Shown piece after piece: positions 43,739 to 51,471 of a DNA stretch of 64,000 bases. Source of the stretch: Ructibacterium gallinarum (GTDB lineage: Bacteria; Bacillota; Clostridia; Monoglobales; Monoglobaceae); the NCBI RefSeq assembly GCF_014982785.1, contig NZ_JADCKB010000009.1:48799-112798 (forward strand). The letters run 5' to 3'. The notes under the pieces were generated by a model. It ran no database searches, was not told where the DNA came from, and saw only the letters and a list, made by a program, of their open reading frames with translations. How positions within the stretch are numbered: position 1 is the first letter of the stretch; each line of letters begins with the position of its first letter. The translations under genes were made by a program, and so were the position numbers.

Positions 43739-45535
43739 ATGGAGTTTGCCAGAGGGCACGTCCTGATTTGCGGCGGTACCGGGTGTACCTCTTCAGGAAG
43801 TGAACAGATTATCAAAGAAATGGAAGCCCAGTTAAAAGCCAACGGGCTGGAAAAAGAAATTAAGGTTGTCAAAACCGGATGTTTTGGCTTGTGTGCTTTG
43901 GGGCCGATTATGATTGTGTATCCGGAGGGAGCTTTTTACAGCCGGGTCAAAGTGGAAGATGTTAAGGAAATTGTAGAAGAGCATTTGCTCAAAGGCCGTA
44001 TTGTCCGGCGCTTATTATACGATGAAACGGTTCATGAAGGCACGGATAATATCAAGAGCCTGAATGAAGTACAATTTTATCAAAAGCAAATGCGTATTGC
44101 GCTGCGTAATTGCGGTGTCATCAATCCGGAAAACATTGATGAATACATAGCCTTTGACGGTTACCGGGCTTTGGGAAAAGTTTTGACAGAAATGACACCG
44201 GAACAGGTCATTGCGGAAATCAAGGAATCCGGACTGCGCGGCCGCGGTGGCGCAGGTTTTTCCACCGGTATGAAATGGCAGTTTACTGCCCAGGCAAAAG
44301 GCGATCAAAAATATGTGGCCTGTAACGCCGATGAAGGGGATCCGGGTGCGTTCATGGACAGAAGTATTCTGGAAGGCGATCCCCATAGTATTATCGAAGC
44401 AATGGCCATTGCTGCTTATGCAGTAGGAGCGGATCAGGGTTATATTTATATCCGCGCTGAATACCCGATTGCTGTTCAGCGGCTGCAAATTGCCATTGAC
44501 CAGGCAAAAGAATATGGGTTGCTTGGCGAAAATATTTTAGATACCGGATTTCATTTCAATTTGGAACTACGTTTGGGTGCAGGCGCTTTTGTCTGCGGCG
44601 AGGAAACCGCTTTGATGACTTCGATCGAGGGAAAACGCGGCGAGCCGCGTCCCCGGCCTCCGTTCCCGGCCAATAAGGGGCTTTGGGCAAAACCCACCCT
44701 GTTAAACAACGTGGAAACCTATGCGAATATCTGTCAAATCATCTTAAAGGGTGCGGACTGGTTTAAGAGCATTGGTACGGAAAAGAGCAAGGGTACGAAG
44801 GTGTTTGCGCTCGGCGGAAAAATTAATAATACCGGTCTGGTGGAGATTCCCATGGGTACCACTCTGCGTGAAATCATTGAGGAAATCGGCGGCGGAATTC
44901 CCAACGGTAAAAAGTTTAAGGCGGCACAAACCGGCGGCCCGTCCGGCGGATGTATTCCTGCAAGCCTGATTGATACGCCGATTGATTATGATTCCCTGAT
45001 GGCGATTGGTTCCATGATGGGTTCCGGCGGTCTTATTGTTATGGACGAAGACAACTGTATGGTGGATATCGCAAAATTCTTTCTGGAGTTTACGGTAGAT
45101 GAATCTTGTGGTAAATGTACACCGTGCCGGGTTGGTACCAAACGGCTTTATGAAATTCTGGACAAGATTACCAAGGGACAGGGAACCATGGAGGATCTTG
45201 ATCGTTTGGAAGAGCTGTGCCATAGTATTAAAGAAGGTTCGCTTTGCGGTTTGGGACAGACAGCGCCTAATCCGGTGCTTTCTACTCTGCGGTATTTCCG
45301 TGATGAATATATTGCACATGTTCGGGATAAGAAATGTCCTGCGGGTGTATGTAAAGCGCTTTCACATTATGAGATTATGGCGGACAAATGCCGTGGCTGC
45401 AGCCTGTGTTCCAAGGAATGTCCTGTGGGAGCCATTTCCGGTGAAATTAAAAAGCCGTTCCATATTGACCCGGATAAGTGTATCAAATGCGGCGCATGTA
45501 TCGCAAAATGTCCGTTTGGCGCCATTAAGAAATAG
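43739..45535 (+). CDS. hydB: HydB, NuoF-like FMN/NADH subunit of bifurcating hydrogenase
   Basis: 598 residues from ATG 43739, 9 nt after AAAGGA. Order of domains: N-terminal thioredoxin-like [2Fe-2S] (ICGGTGCTSSGS, TGCFGLCALGP), FMN/NADH-binding NuoF core (GLRGRGGAGFSTGMKW, CNADEGDPGAFMDR, ERRLGAGAFVCGEETALM-like stretch), the CGKCTPCRVG [4Fe-4S] site, and two C-terminal [4Fe-4S] motifs (CRGCSLCSKECPVGAI, CIKCGACIAKCPFGAI). In characterised HydABC enzymes this subunit is the flavin site where electrons from NADH and ferredoxin meet. All cofactor motifs are intact. Confidence 0.96.
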   Translation: MEFARGHVLICGGTGCTSSGSEQIIKEMEAQLKANGLEKEIKVVKTGCFGLCALGPIMIVYPEGAFYSRVKVEDVKEIVEEHLLKGRIVRRLLYDETVHEGTDNIKSLNEVQFYQKQMRIALRNCGVINPENIDEYIAFDGYRALGKVLTEMTPEQVIAEIKESGLRGRGGAGFSTGMKWQFTAQAKGDQKYVACNADEGDPGAFMDRSILEGDPHSIIEAMAIAAYAVGADQGYIYIRAEYPIAVQRLQIAIDQAKEYGLLGENILDTGFHFNLELRLGAGAFVCGEETALMTSIEGKRGEPRPRPPFPANKGLWAKPTLLNNVETYANICQIILKGADWFKSIGTEKSKGTKVFALGGKINNTGLVEIPMGTTLREIIEEIGGGIPNGKKFKAAQTGGPSGGCIPASLIDTPIDYDSLMAIGSMMGSGGLIVMDEDNCMVDIAKFFLEFTVDESCGKCTPCRVGTKRLYEILDKITKGQGTMEDLDRLEELCHSIKEGSLCGLGQTAPNPVLSTLRYFRDEYIAHVRDKKCPAGVCKALSHYEIMADKCRGCSLCSKECPVGAISGEIKKPFHIDPDKCIKCGACIAKCPFGAIKK

Positions 45536-45553
45536 GAAGGAGGAGCGATTGAC

Positions 45554-47293
45554 ATGGAAAATGTAACATTAAAAATTAACGGCATAGAGGTCACCGTTCC
45601 TGCGGATTATACGGTTTTGCAGGCGGCGCGGCAGGCTGGAATTGATATTCCGACTCTGTGCTACTTAAAAGATATCAGTCAGACCGGTTCTTGCCGGATG
45701 TGTGTTGTGGAGGTAAAGGGCGCTAGAAATTTACAGGCAGCCTGTGTTTATCCGGTGTCCGAAGGCTTGGAGGTGTTTACCAATACCCCAAAAGTTCGCC
45801 GTTCCCGTAAGGTAACGCTGGAATTGCTGCTGTCTAATCATGAACGGAAGTGTCTGACCTGTGTCAGAAACCGTAATTGTGAATTGCAGACTTTGGCAGA
45901 GGAACTGGGTATTGATAATATTAGTTATGAAGGAGAGCGGAATCAGTATGAGGTAGACGATCTTTCTCCTTCGATTATTCGGGATAACAACAAATGTGTT
46001 TTGTGCCGCCGCTGTGTCAGTGTTTGTAAGAATGTTCAAACGGTCGCGGTTATTGATGCGACACAGCGTGGATTTAAAACAACCATTGCTTCCCCGTTTG
46101 AAAAGTCACTGGCAGAGGTTCCGTGTGTTAATTGTGGCCAGTGTATTGCTGTTTGTCCGGTAGGCGCTCTGCGTGAAAAAGATAATACAGATGAGGTTTG
46201 GGATGCTTTGGCAGATCCGGATAAAATAGTGATTGTGCAGACGGCCCCGGCTGTCCGTGCAGCTTTGGGTGAGGAATTTGGCTTGCCTATTGGCACGCCT
46301 GTTACTGGCAAGATGGCAGCAGCACTGCGCCGTCTTGGATTTGACAAAACGTTTGATACGGATACCGGTGCGGATCTGACCATTATGGAGGAAGGAACCG
46401 AGCTGCTTAGCCGGATTAAAAACGGCGGTAAACTGCCGATGATTACTTCTTGTAGTCCAGGCTGGATTAAATTCTGTGAGCATAATTTCCCGGATTTCCT
46501 GGATAATTTATCCAGCTGTAAATCGCCGCATCAGATGTTTGGCGCTATTTTGAAGAGTTATTATGCGGAAAAGAACGGTATAGACCCTGCAAAAATTGTT
46601 AACGTGTCTGTTATGCCGTGCGTTGCAAAGAAATTTGAGTCCGGCCGGGAAGAAATGGAAAACGCTGGTCTTAGAGATGTGGACATTGTTATTTCCACTC
46701 GTGAACTGGCGCGGATGATTAAGCAGGCTGGTATCAAATTTACCGAGCTTCCAGATGAGAAATTTGACAATCCGTTTGAAGAAGCAACCGGCGCAGGCGT
46801 TATATTTGGTACAACTGGCGGTGTTATGGAGGCTGCTCTGCGCACAGTGGCAGAGGTTGTTACCGGAAAAGAACTTCCATCGATTGATTTTGAACAGGTA
46901 AGGGGCACCGAAGGCATTAAAACGGCAGTCGTACCAGTAGGTGATATGAATGTCCGTGTCGCTGTTGCGCATGGCCTTGGCAATGCACGGGCTTTGCTCA
47001 ATAGCATTCGTAACGGTGAAGCTGAATATGACTTTATTGAAATCATGGCATGTCCGGGCGGTTGTGTGACCGGCGGTGGGCAGCCGATTGTATCCGCCCG
47101 GGTACAGATGGATGTGAACCTGAAGGCAGAGCGGGCAAAGGCGCTTTATCAGGAAGATAAAAATGCGCCGATTCGGAAGAGTCATGAAAATCCGGATATT
47201 AAAAAATTATATGAAGAATTCTTGGGCGAACCCGGAAGTCATAAAGCACATGAATTGCTGCATACGCATTATCATGCACGGCCGAAATTTTAA
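45554..47293 (+). CDS. hydA: HydA, catalytic subunit of trimeric [FeFe]-hydrogenase
   Basis: 579 residues. N-terminal plant-type [2Fe-2S] (CYLKDISQTGSCRMC), His-ligated [4Fe-4S] (HERKCLTCVRNRNC), two [4Fe-4S] motifs (CVLCRRCVSVCK, CVNCGQCIAVCP), then the H-cluster domain with TSCSPGW (300 is Cys, 301 Ser), MPCVAKK (C356) and MACPGGCVTGGGQP (C500, C504), and a C-terminal small-subunit domain. This is the M3 layout of electron-bifurcating enzymes. The first loop has Ser in place of the second Cys of the classical TSCCPGW. Maturases HydEFG are not in the window. 18 nt after hydB. Confidence 0.96.
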   Translation: MENVTLKINGIEVTVPADYTVLQAARQAGIDIPTLCYLKDISQTGSCRMCVVEVKGARNLQAACVYPVSEGLEVFTNTPKVRRSRKVTLELLLSNHERKCLTCVRNRNCELQTLAEELGIDNISYEGERNQYEVDDLSPSIIRDNNKCVLCRRCVSVCKNVQTVAVIDATQRGFKTTIASPFEKSLAEVPCVNCGQCIAVCPVGALREKDNTDEVWDALADPDKIVIVQTAPAVRAALGEEFGLPIGTPVTGKMAAALRRLGFDKTFDTDTGADLTIMEEGTELLSRIKNGGKLPMITSCSPGWIKFCEHNFPDFLDNLSSCKSPHQMFGAILKSYYAEKNGIDPAKIVNVSVMPCVAKKFESGREEMENAGLRDVDIVISTRELARMIKQAGIKFTELPDEKFDNPFEEATGAGVIFGTTGGVMEAALRTVAEVVTGKELPSIDFEQVRGTEGIKTAVVPVGDMNVRVAVAHGLGNARALLNSIRNGEAEYDFIEIMACPGGCVTGGGQPIVSARVQMDVNLKAERAKALYQEDKNAPIRKSHENPDIKKLYEEFLGEPGSHKAHELLHTHYHARPKF

Positions 47294-47305
47294 AGGAATG
47301 AAAAA

Positions 47306-47336
47306 GGCCTCTTTTCAGCAACGCTGAAAAGAGGCC
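47306..47336. terminator. Bidirectional terminator after hydA and ribU
   Basis: Perfect 14-bp stem GGCCTCTTTTCAGC/GCTGAAAAGAGGCC with 3-nt loop, A5 before and T5 after, between convergent hydA and ribU. Confidence 0.93.
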
Positions 47337-47347
47337 ATTTTTGGTTC

Positions 47348-47977
47348 TTAAGCGTGTTTGGATATACCGTGAAGAATGGGCGAAAGCCGTTTGTAAAGCA
47401 GAAAAGTGACAACGGATACCAGTATGCCTTTGAGTAGATTAAATGGCGTTACACTGAGTAAAATGACCTTCCATTGGTTGTCCACAAAGGGAAGGATCTT
47501 TTGGCACATACCAATAATTGCTTCCATGGGTATACCGGATACCTTAGTATAAAAAGGGAACATTATGTAGTAATTAGAGAGAATCCCCATGATTGAAAAA
47601 CAAAGGGTGCCCACAAGCATGGCGAGTAGTGCTGTTTTCCGGGTCTTATGTTTTTTGTAGATCAAGCCTGCGGGAATGACAAAAGCACACCCCAGCAGAA
47701 AGTTGGAAAGTTCACCTACGCCGCCGGTTTTGGTGATAAACAGATGCAGCAGGTTTTTAATCAGCTCTGTGCAGGCGCCGGCAAGAGGACCAAAAGTAAA
47801 AGCCAGAATGACCGATGGAAGGTCTGAAAAATCTAGTTTGATAAAATCTGGCGCAATGGGAAGGTGAAATTCCAAAAGCATCAGTACAAAAGAGACTGCG
47901 GAGGCAACTGCTATGGTTACCAGCCGCCGTGTGTTTGAGGGTGCTGCAAGTTGATTGGTAGTTGTTGATGTTTTCAT
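47348..47977 (-). CDS. ribU: Riboflavin ECF transporter S component
   Basis: 209 residues with about six membrane segments and no ATPase domain. The early EFHLPIAPDFIKLDFSDLPSVILAF segment and the following GPLAGACTELIKNLLHLF helix match RibU, which binds riboflavin and works with the shared EcfAA'T energising module encoded elsewhere. Assignment is supported strongly by the FMN riboswitch in its leader. Start ATG follows TAGGAGC. Confidence 0.95.
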   Translation of the reverse strand: MKTSTTTNQLAAPSNTRRLVTIAVASAVSFVLMLLEFHLPIAPDFIKLDFSDLPSVILAFTFGPLAGACTELIKNLLHLFITKTGGVGELSNFLLGCAFVIPAGLIYKKHKTRKTALLAMLVGTLCFSIMGILSNYYIMFPFYTKVSGIPMEAIIGMCQKILPFVDNQWKVILLSVTPFNLLKGILVSVVTFLLYKRLSPILHGISKHA

Positions 47978-48162
47978 AAAAAGCTCCTATCCGCCGCTGT
48001 GTTCGGCATAAAATAATTTTGAAGGAAATCTCTTATCTACACAGAAAAATAGGATAAAAGATTTTTACCACCAATGGTTTCCCATGGTGGTTTCTTCCCA
48101 TGGTGCATAAAAGCTTTTAGGGAAGCGCTTCAAGATGATGGAGGAAGTAAGATTTTTTTGGA

Positions 48163-48194
48163 TAAAAAATCCCTGAAGCATTTGCTTCAGGGAT
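48163..48194 (-). terminator. Riboswitch-controlled terminator of ribU
   Basis: On the minus strand ATCCCTGAAGC and GCTTCAGGGAT form an 11-bp hairpin with a 4-nt loop followed by six U residues, between the FMN aptamer and ribU. Confidence 0.9.
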
Positions 48195-48215
48195 GCATAC
48201 CAAAAAACACAAAAA

Positions 48216-48324
48216 CTTCTTTCATCCAGACTATACTGTCGGCTTCGGAATTTCACCGAATCTGCGGGAACATTTCTCGCTCGCGGGCTGTACCGCCGGT
48301 ACGGAATTTCACCGATCCCTGAAG
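48216..48324 (-). promoter_or_regulatory. FMN riboswitch (RFN element)
   Basis: The minus strand carries the RFN core blocks in order: GGGATCGGTGAAATTCCG, ACCGGCGGTA, AGCCCGCGAG, GATTCGGTGAAATTCCG, AAGCCGACAGTATAGTC and TGGATGAAAGAAG. About 109 nt, slightly short because the variable stem is small. FMN binding is expected to switch off ribU by allowing the downstream terminator to form. The 380-nt gap between ribU and the vanW-type gene consists of this leader. A possible promoter (TTGAAA/TATATC, short spacing) overlaps the end of the neighbouring gene. Confidence 0.97.
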
Positions 48325-48356
48325 TGATATATTTCATTTTATTTTTTTTCAATTGG

Positions 48357-50042
48357 TTATTCAGATGGTTTGTCAGTTTCCTTAGGAGCAGGTGTTTGAT
48401 ACTGGCTGGAAGGCATTTTTTCCCGCCGTACTTCTACGCCGTCCTTTTTGACAACCCGGGTAACATGAAAGGTGTTGCCTCCGCCGCTTCGCAGAATATC
48501 TACGGAATAGTTTTCCGGGTTATATCCCCATATACTGAAGGTAACCACGCCGCCAGAGGCATCTGCCGCAATTTTAACTGGATATCCGGTGTTATTTTTA
48601 ATCCGAAGATCCAAAACCCCCTGGGCAATGGTTGCATCCAGTCCGGGCGGCATATAGCCAACTTTTAGACTGTGATTATGACGCTCCACAATCTCTAGAT
48701 TGGCATACAGCGCTGCACAGTATAAGGTAGAAGAAGGTTGGCAGATACCGCCGCCAAGACCACTTTCTACTTTATTTCCCACATAAACCGGCGCAGCTTG
48801 ATAGCCGTTGGCGTAGGTCCGGGGAAGAATGGTTTTGTCATAAGAAAACTCTTCATCTGGCATGAGTTCATAGCCGTTAATTCTGCTGGTGGCAAGCCGG
48901 ACATTGTTGATCCGCGCCGCTGATCCTGAAAAGTTTGTGCTATAACTTCCCAATTTATCTTTATATAAAACTTCCTGTAAAAACGCCGAAGTAATTTCGG
49001 GCTCCGTAGTAGTGACCGGAAAAACGACGGTATTGTTCGGCGCCGTTTTTACTGCATCAATGGCGTTCTGTACCGTTTCTTTATCGACGGTACATTTCAA
49101 TTTTTCCGGAGCAACGGTAATTTTCCCGTCTTCTCCTTTTACATAATATGCATTCTGGGCTTCATTGGTCAGCCAGGCATAAAAGGTATCGAAATCCAAA
49201 GGAGCTGGCGGAGTATCTTTTGGAACCATAACCACATCAGAAAACTGCATGGCCTTGATCTGCCGTTCCACTTCCTCAATGACTGGCTGACGATCTACCT
49301 TGATTCCATCCACTTCCCCATAAAGAGTAACCTGATTTGGCTCCAGTTTAAAGGTATAACCTACCGGTTCGATTTCATAAGGGGCAGTAATGGCATCAAT
49401 CGCCTGATTGAGAGCAACCGTATGATATTGGATGACCGGATCCAGATCGGTTCGATGGGCTGCGTGAAACAGATACGCGCCCATTTTTGCAAATAAATTG
49501 GTATAATTTCCTTCGCTTAGTGCATTTGCCGCGGTTTCTTTGTTGTTATATACCACTTCCAAATCATTGACCGGAATTTCTTCCCTGGAATCTTCACATA
49601 TAAAAGGAATCGTCAAATCTTTGATTTTTTCGGAATAATATTGGTCATTGAGGAGCGAAAGGGCTTCCTCTGCCGTTTTGCCCTCCAATGCAACGGTCCC
49701 TACATAAACATTTGGAAAAATGCGGTCATAATTTTTAATATATGCGGCAAATAGGGAGAGAGGAAGCAGGAGCACAATCAAAACGCACACAGTAATTATA
49801 ATACCATAGGTTTTACGCTTTGTTCCAACAGTTTTCTTTGGAGCAGACTTTTTGTCAATTTTGTTGCTGATGTCAGTATGACCGTCATATGTGGCAGACG
49901 CATCTGCTTTAGCAGTGTCGCCGGTGTTTTGCTTAATATTAGAAAGCGCCTCTTTCTCAGCATCCTGGCCGGAATTCCCCATATCCGGCGGTGGTGCTTG
50001 TGCATTGGTAGATGAGCGCTTAGTTTCTTTTTGCGCGTCCAT
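48357..50042 (-). CDS. VanW-domain membrane-anchored cell-wall protein
   Basis: 561 residues; ATG 50042 is 8 nt after GGAGGAG. A hydrophilic, Lys/Asp/Ala-rich cytoplasmic N terminus of about 80 residues leads to one membrane segment (about 81-105). Outside lie two putative peptidoglycan-binding type 4 modules (about 125-235 and 240-345) and a VanW domain (from about residue 360) with NNVRLATSRINGYELMPDEEFSYD and ESGLGGGICQPSSTLYCAAL. A C-terminal beta-rich tail ends in PAPKETDKPSE. VanW proteins are common in Clostridia; the function is unknown and not necessarily linked to vancomycin. Confidence 0.88.
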   Translation of the reverse strand: MDAQKETKRSSTNAQAPPPDMGNSGQDAEKEALSNIKQNTGDTAKADASATYDGHTDISNKIDKKSAPKKTVGTKRKTYGIIITVCVLIVLLLPLSLFAAYIKNYDRIFPNVYVGTVALEGKTAEEALSLLNDQYYSEKIKDLTIPFICEDSREEIPVNDLEVVYNNKETAANALSEGNYTNLFAKMGAYLFHAAHRTDLDPVIQYHTVALNQAIDAITAPYEIEPVGYTFKLEPNQVTLYGEVDGIKVDRQPVIEEVERQIKAMQFSDVVMVPKDTPPAPLDFDTFYAWLTNEAQNAYYVKGEDGKITVAPEKLKCTVDKETVQNAIDAVKTAPNNTVVFPVTTTEPEITSAFLQEVLYKDKLGSYSTNFSGSAARINNVRLATSRINGYELMPDEEFSYDKTILPRTYANGYQAAPVYVGNKVESGLGGGICQPSSTLYCAALYANLEIVERHNHSLKVGYMPPGLDATIAQGVLDLRIKNNTGYPVKIAADASGGVVTFSIWGYNPENYSVDILRSGGGNTFHVTRVVKKDGVEVRREKMPSSQYQTPAPKETDKPSE

Positions 50043-50077
50043 ACATTCACTCCTCCGATTCATTCATCAACTCTTAC

Positions 50078-50106
50078 AGCATACCACATATTTTGTGAAA
50101 AAGCAA
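50078..50106 (-). promoter_or_regulatory. Promoter of the VanW-domain gene
   Basis: Minus strand TTGCTT (50101-50106), 17-bp spacer, TATGCT (50078-50083), 36 nt before the start. The remaining 136 nt up to the next gene are AT-rich without further recognised sites. Confidence 0.55.
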
Positions 50107-50242
50107 TTAAAAATTACAAAATATTGCTATCCTTTCTTTTTTCATGCCGAAAAATTGAAAATAATGTCAGGAGAGGATGTAATTTGCAGAAAAGCTTTTT
50201 CGAAATGGCAGCAAAATAATGATATACAATTGTAGTATATGT

Positions 50243-51433
50243 TTATTGGTTGCTTAAAATGCTGGCAACAAATTGTTTTGCTGTTCTTCCCGAAAAACCA
50301 TTGTAATTAATTTCCCATGTCAAAGCCTTAGAACGAATTTCCTCTGTCATTTCAATTCCGCGGCTCATTAACATATTTTCCACAATTTGTAAATATTCGT
50401 TTTGTGTCGGTGTTAAAAAGCTGAGATTAATGCCAAATCGTGACGCCAGAGATTTGCGCTCGCTGAGGCCTTCATTGCGGTGGACTTCATCACTGAGATA
50501 ACCCTCGCGTTCGGACCAGGTTTCTTTGATTAGGCTCCTGCGGTTGGAGGTAGCATAGATCAAGACGTTGCTGCCGCGCATTTCCGCTTGGCCGTCCAAA
50601 GCAGATTTTAAAAGTTTATAGCTCATATCGTCTGGTTCAAAGGAGAGATCATCGATAAAAATAATATATTTTAATATGTTATTTTTAATGGTGGTAAATA
50701 ACTGAGGGAGATCATTTAAGTATGATTTTTTTAGTTCAATCAAGCGAAGACCACGGTCTTTAAACATATTCAGGCAGGCTTTCACACAAGAAGATTTTCC
50801 TGTTCCGCTGCTTCCTGTCAGAAGAACATCGTTGGCGCTTTGCCCACAGAGGAAGCTTTCGGTATTGGCAATCAACACCTTCTTTTGATGCTGGAGACCG
50901 GTCAAATCCTCAAACTGAATGGGATCGGGACGGTTGATGCCAATCAACCCGGAGCCATCCCATTCCAGTGCCGCATATGCAGTGGCCTTTCCAGTTCCAA
51001 AGCTTTCTGCGTGGGCAAGGATAGCGCCGCCCAGCGCTTCGTTGGACTGGCATTCAATCATGCTTTGCAGCGAGAGAACATAGCTTTTTAAACCGGTGTG
51101 CAAGGTTTGGGTACAAATATTGTCCAGTGAAACAAGGCCTTGCCGATGGAATAAGGCATCCCAATCAATGTCAAGAAGCTCGGTGTAAATGGTTTTAATA
51201 TCCTGGCGAAGAAAGTCCCTCAAATGAACAATGTCCGGAAGCCCATCCTGTTCCAGCATAGTGCGCAGAACATATTCACGGATAATACTTTGCTTAGTAA
51301 TTCTGTGACTGGCATAAGAAATTAACCCCCGTGCTGCGGTATAATAAGCCTCCTGGCTTCCGGTTTCGCGAAAGGTGAGCAGGGATTGGATAATGCTATC
51401 ACGGGTCAGGTTGTCAAAAATAAAAAGATTCAT
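50243..51433 (-). CDS. DUF815-type AAA+ ATPase
   Basis: 396 residues. An alpha-helical N-terminal domain of about 190 residues precedes a AAA+ core with Walker A LLTGSSGTGKSS (about 205-216), Walker B YIIFIDDLSFE (about 250-260), sensor stretch VLIYATSNRR (about 288-297) and the arginine-rich SERKSLASRFGINLSF. It matches DUF815 proteins, single-gene ATPases of unknown role. It starts 38 nt after the glycosyltransferase-CsaB gene on the same strand and is probably co-transcribed with it. Confidence 0.88.
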   Translation of the reverse strand: MNLFIFDNLTRDSIIQSLLTFRETGSQEAYYTAARGLISYASHRITKQSIIREYVLRTMLEQDGLPDIVHLRDFLRQDIKTIYTELLDIDWDALFHRQGLVSLDNICTQTLHTGLKSYVLSLQSMIECQSNEALGGAILAHAESFGTGKATAYAALEWDGSGLIGINRPDPIQFEDLTGLQHQKKVLIANTESFLCGQSANDVLLTGSSGTGKSSCVKACLNMFKDRGLRLIELKKSYLNDLPQLFTTIKNNILKYIIFIDDLSFEPDDMSYKLLKSALDGQAEMRGSNVLIYATSNRRSLIKETWSEREGYLSDEVHRNEGLSERKSLASRFGINLSFLTPTQNEYLQIVENMLMSRGIEMTEEIRSKALTWEINYNGFSGRTAKQFVASILSNQ

Positions 51434-51471
51434 AAAATGGTCATACCTTTCTTTTTATAGTCTAAATTAAT

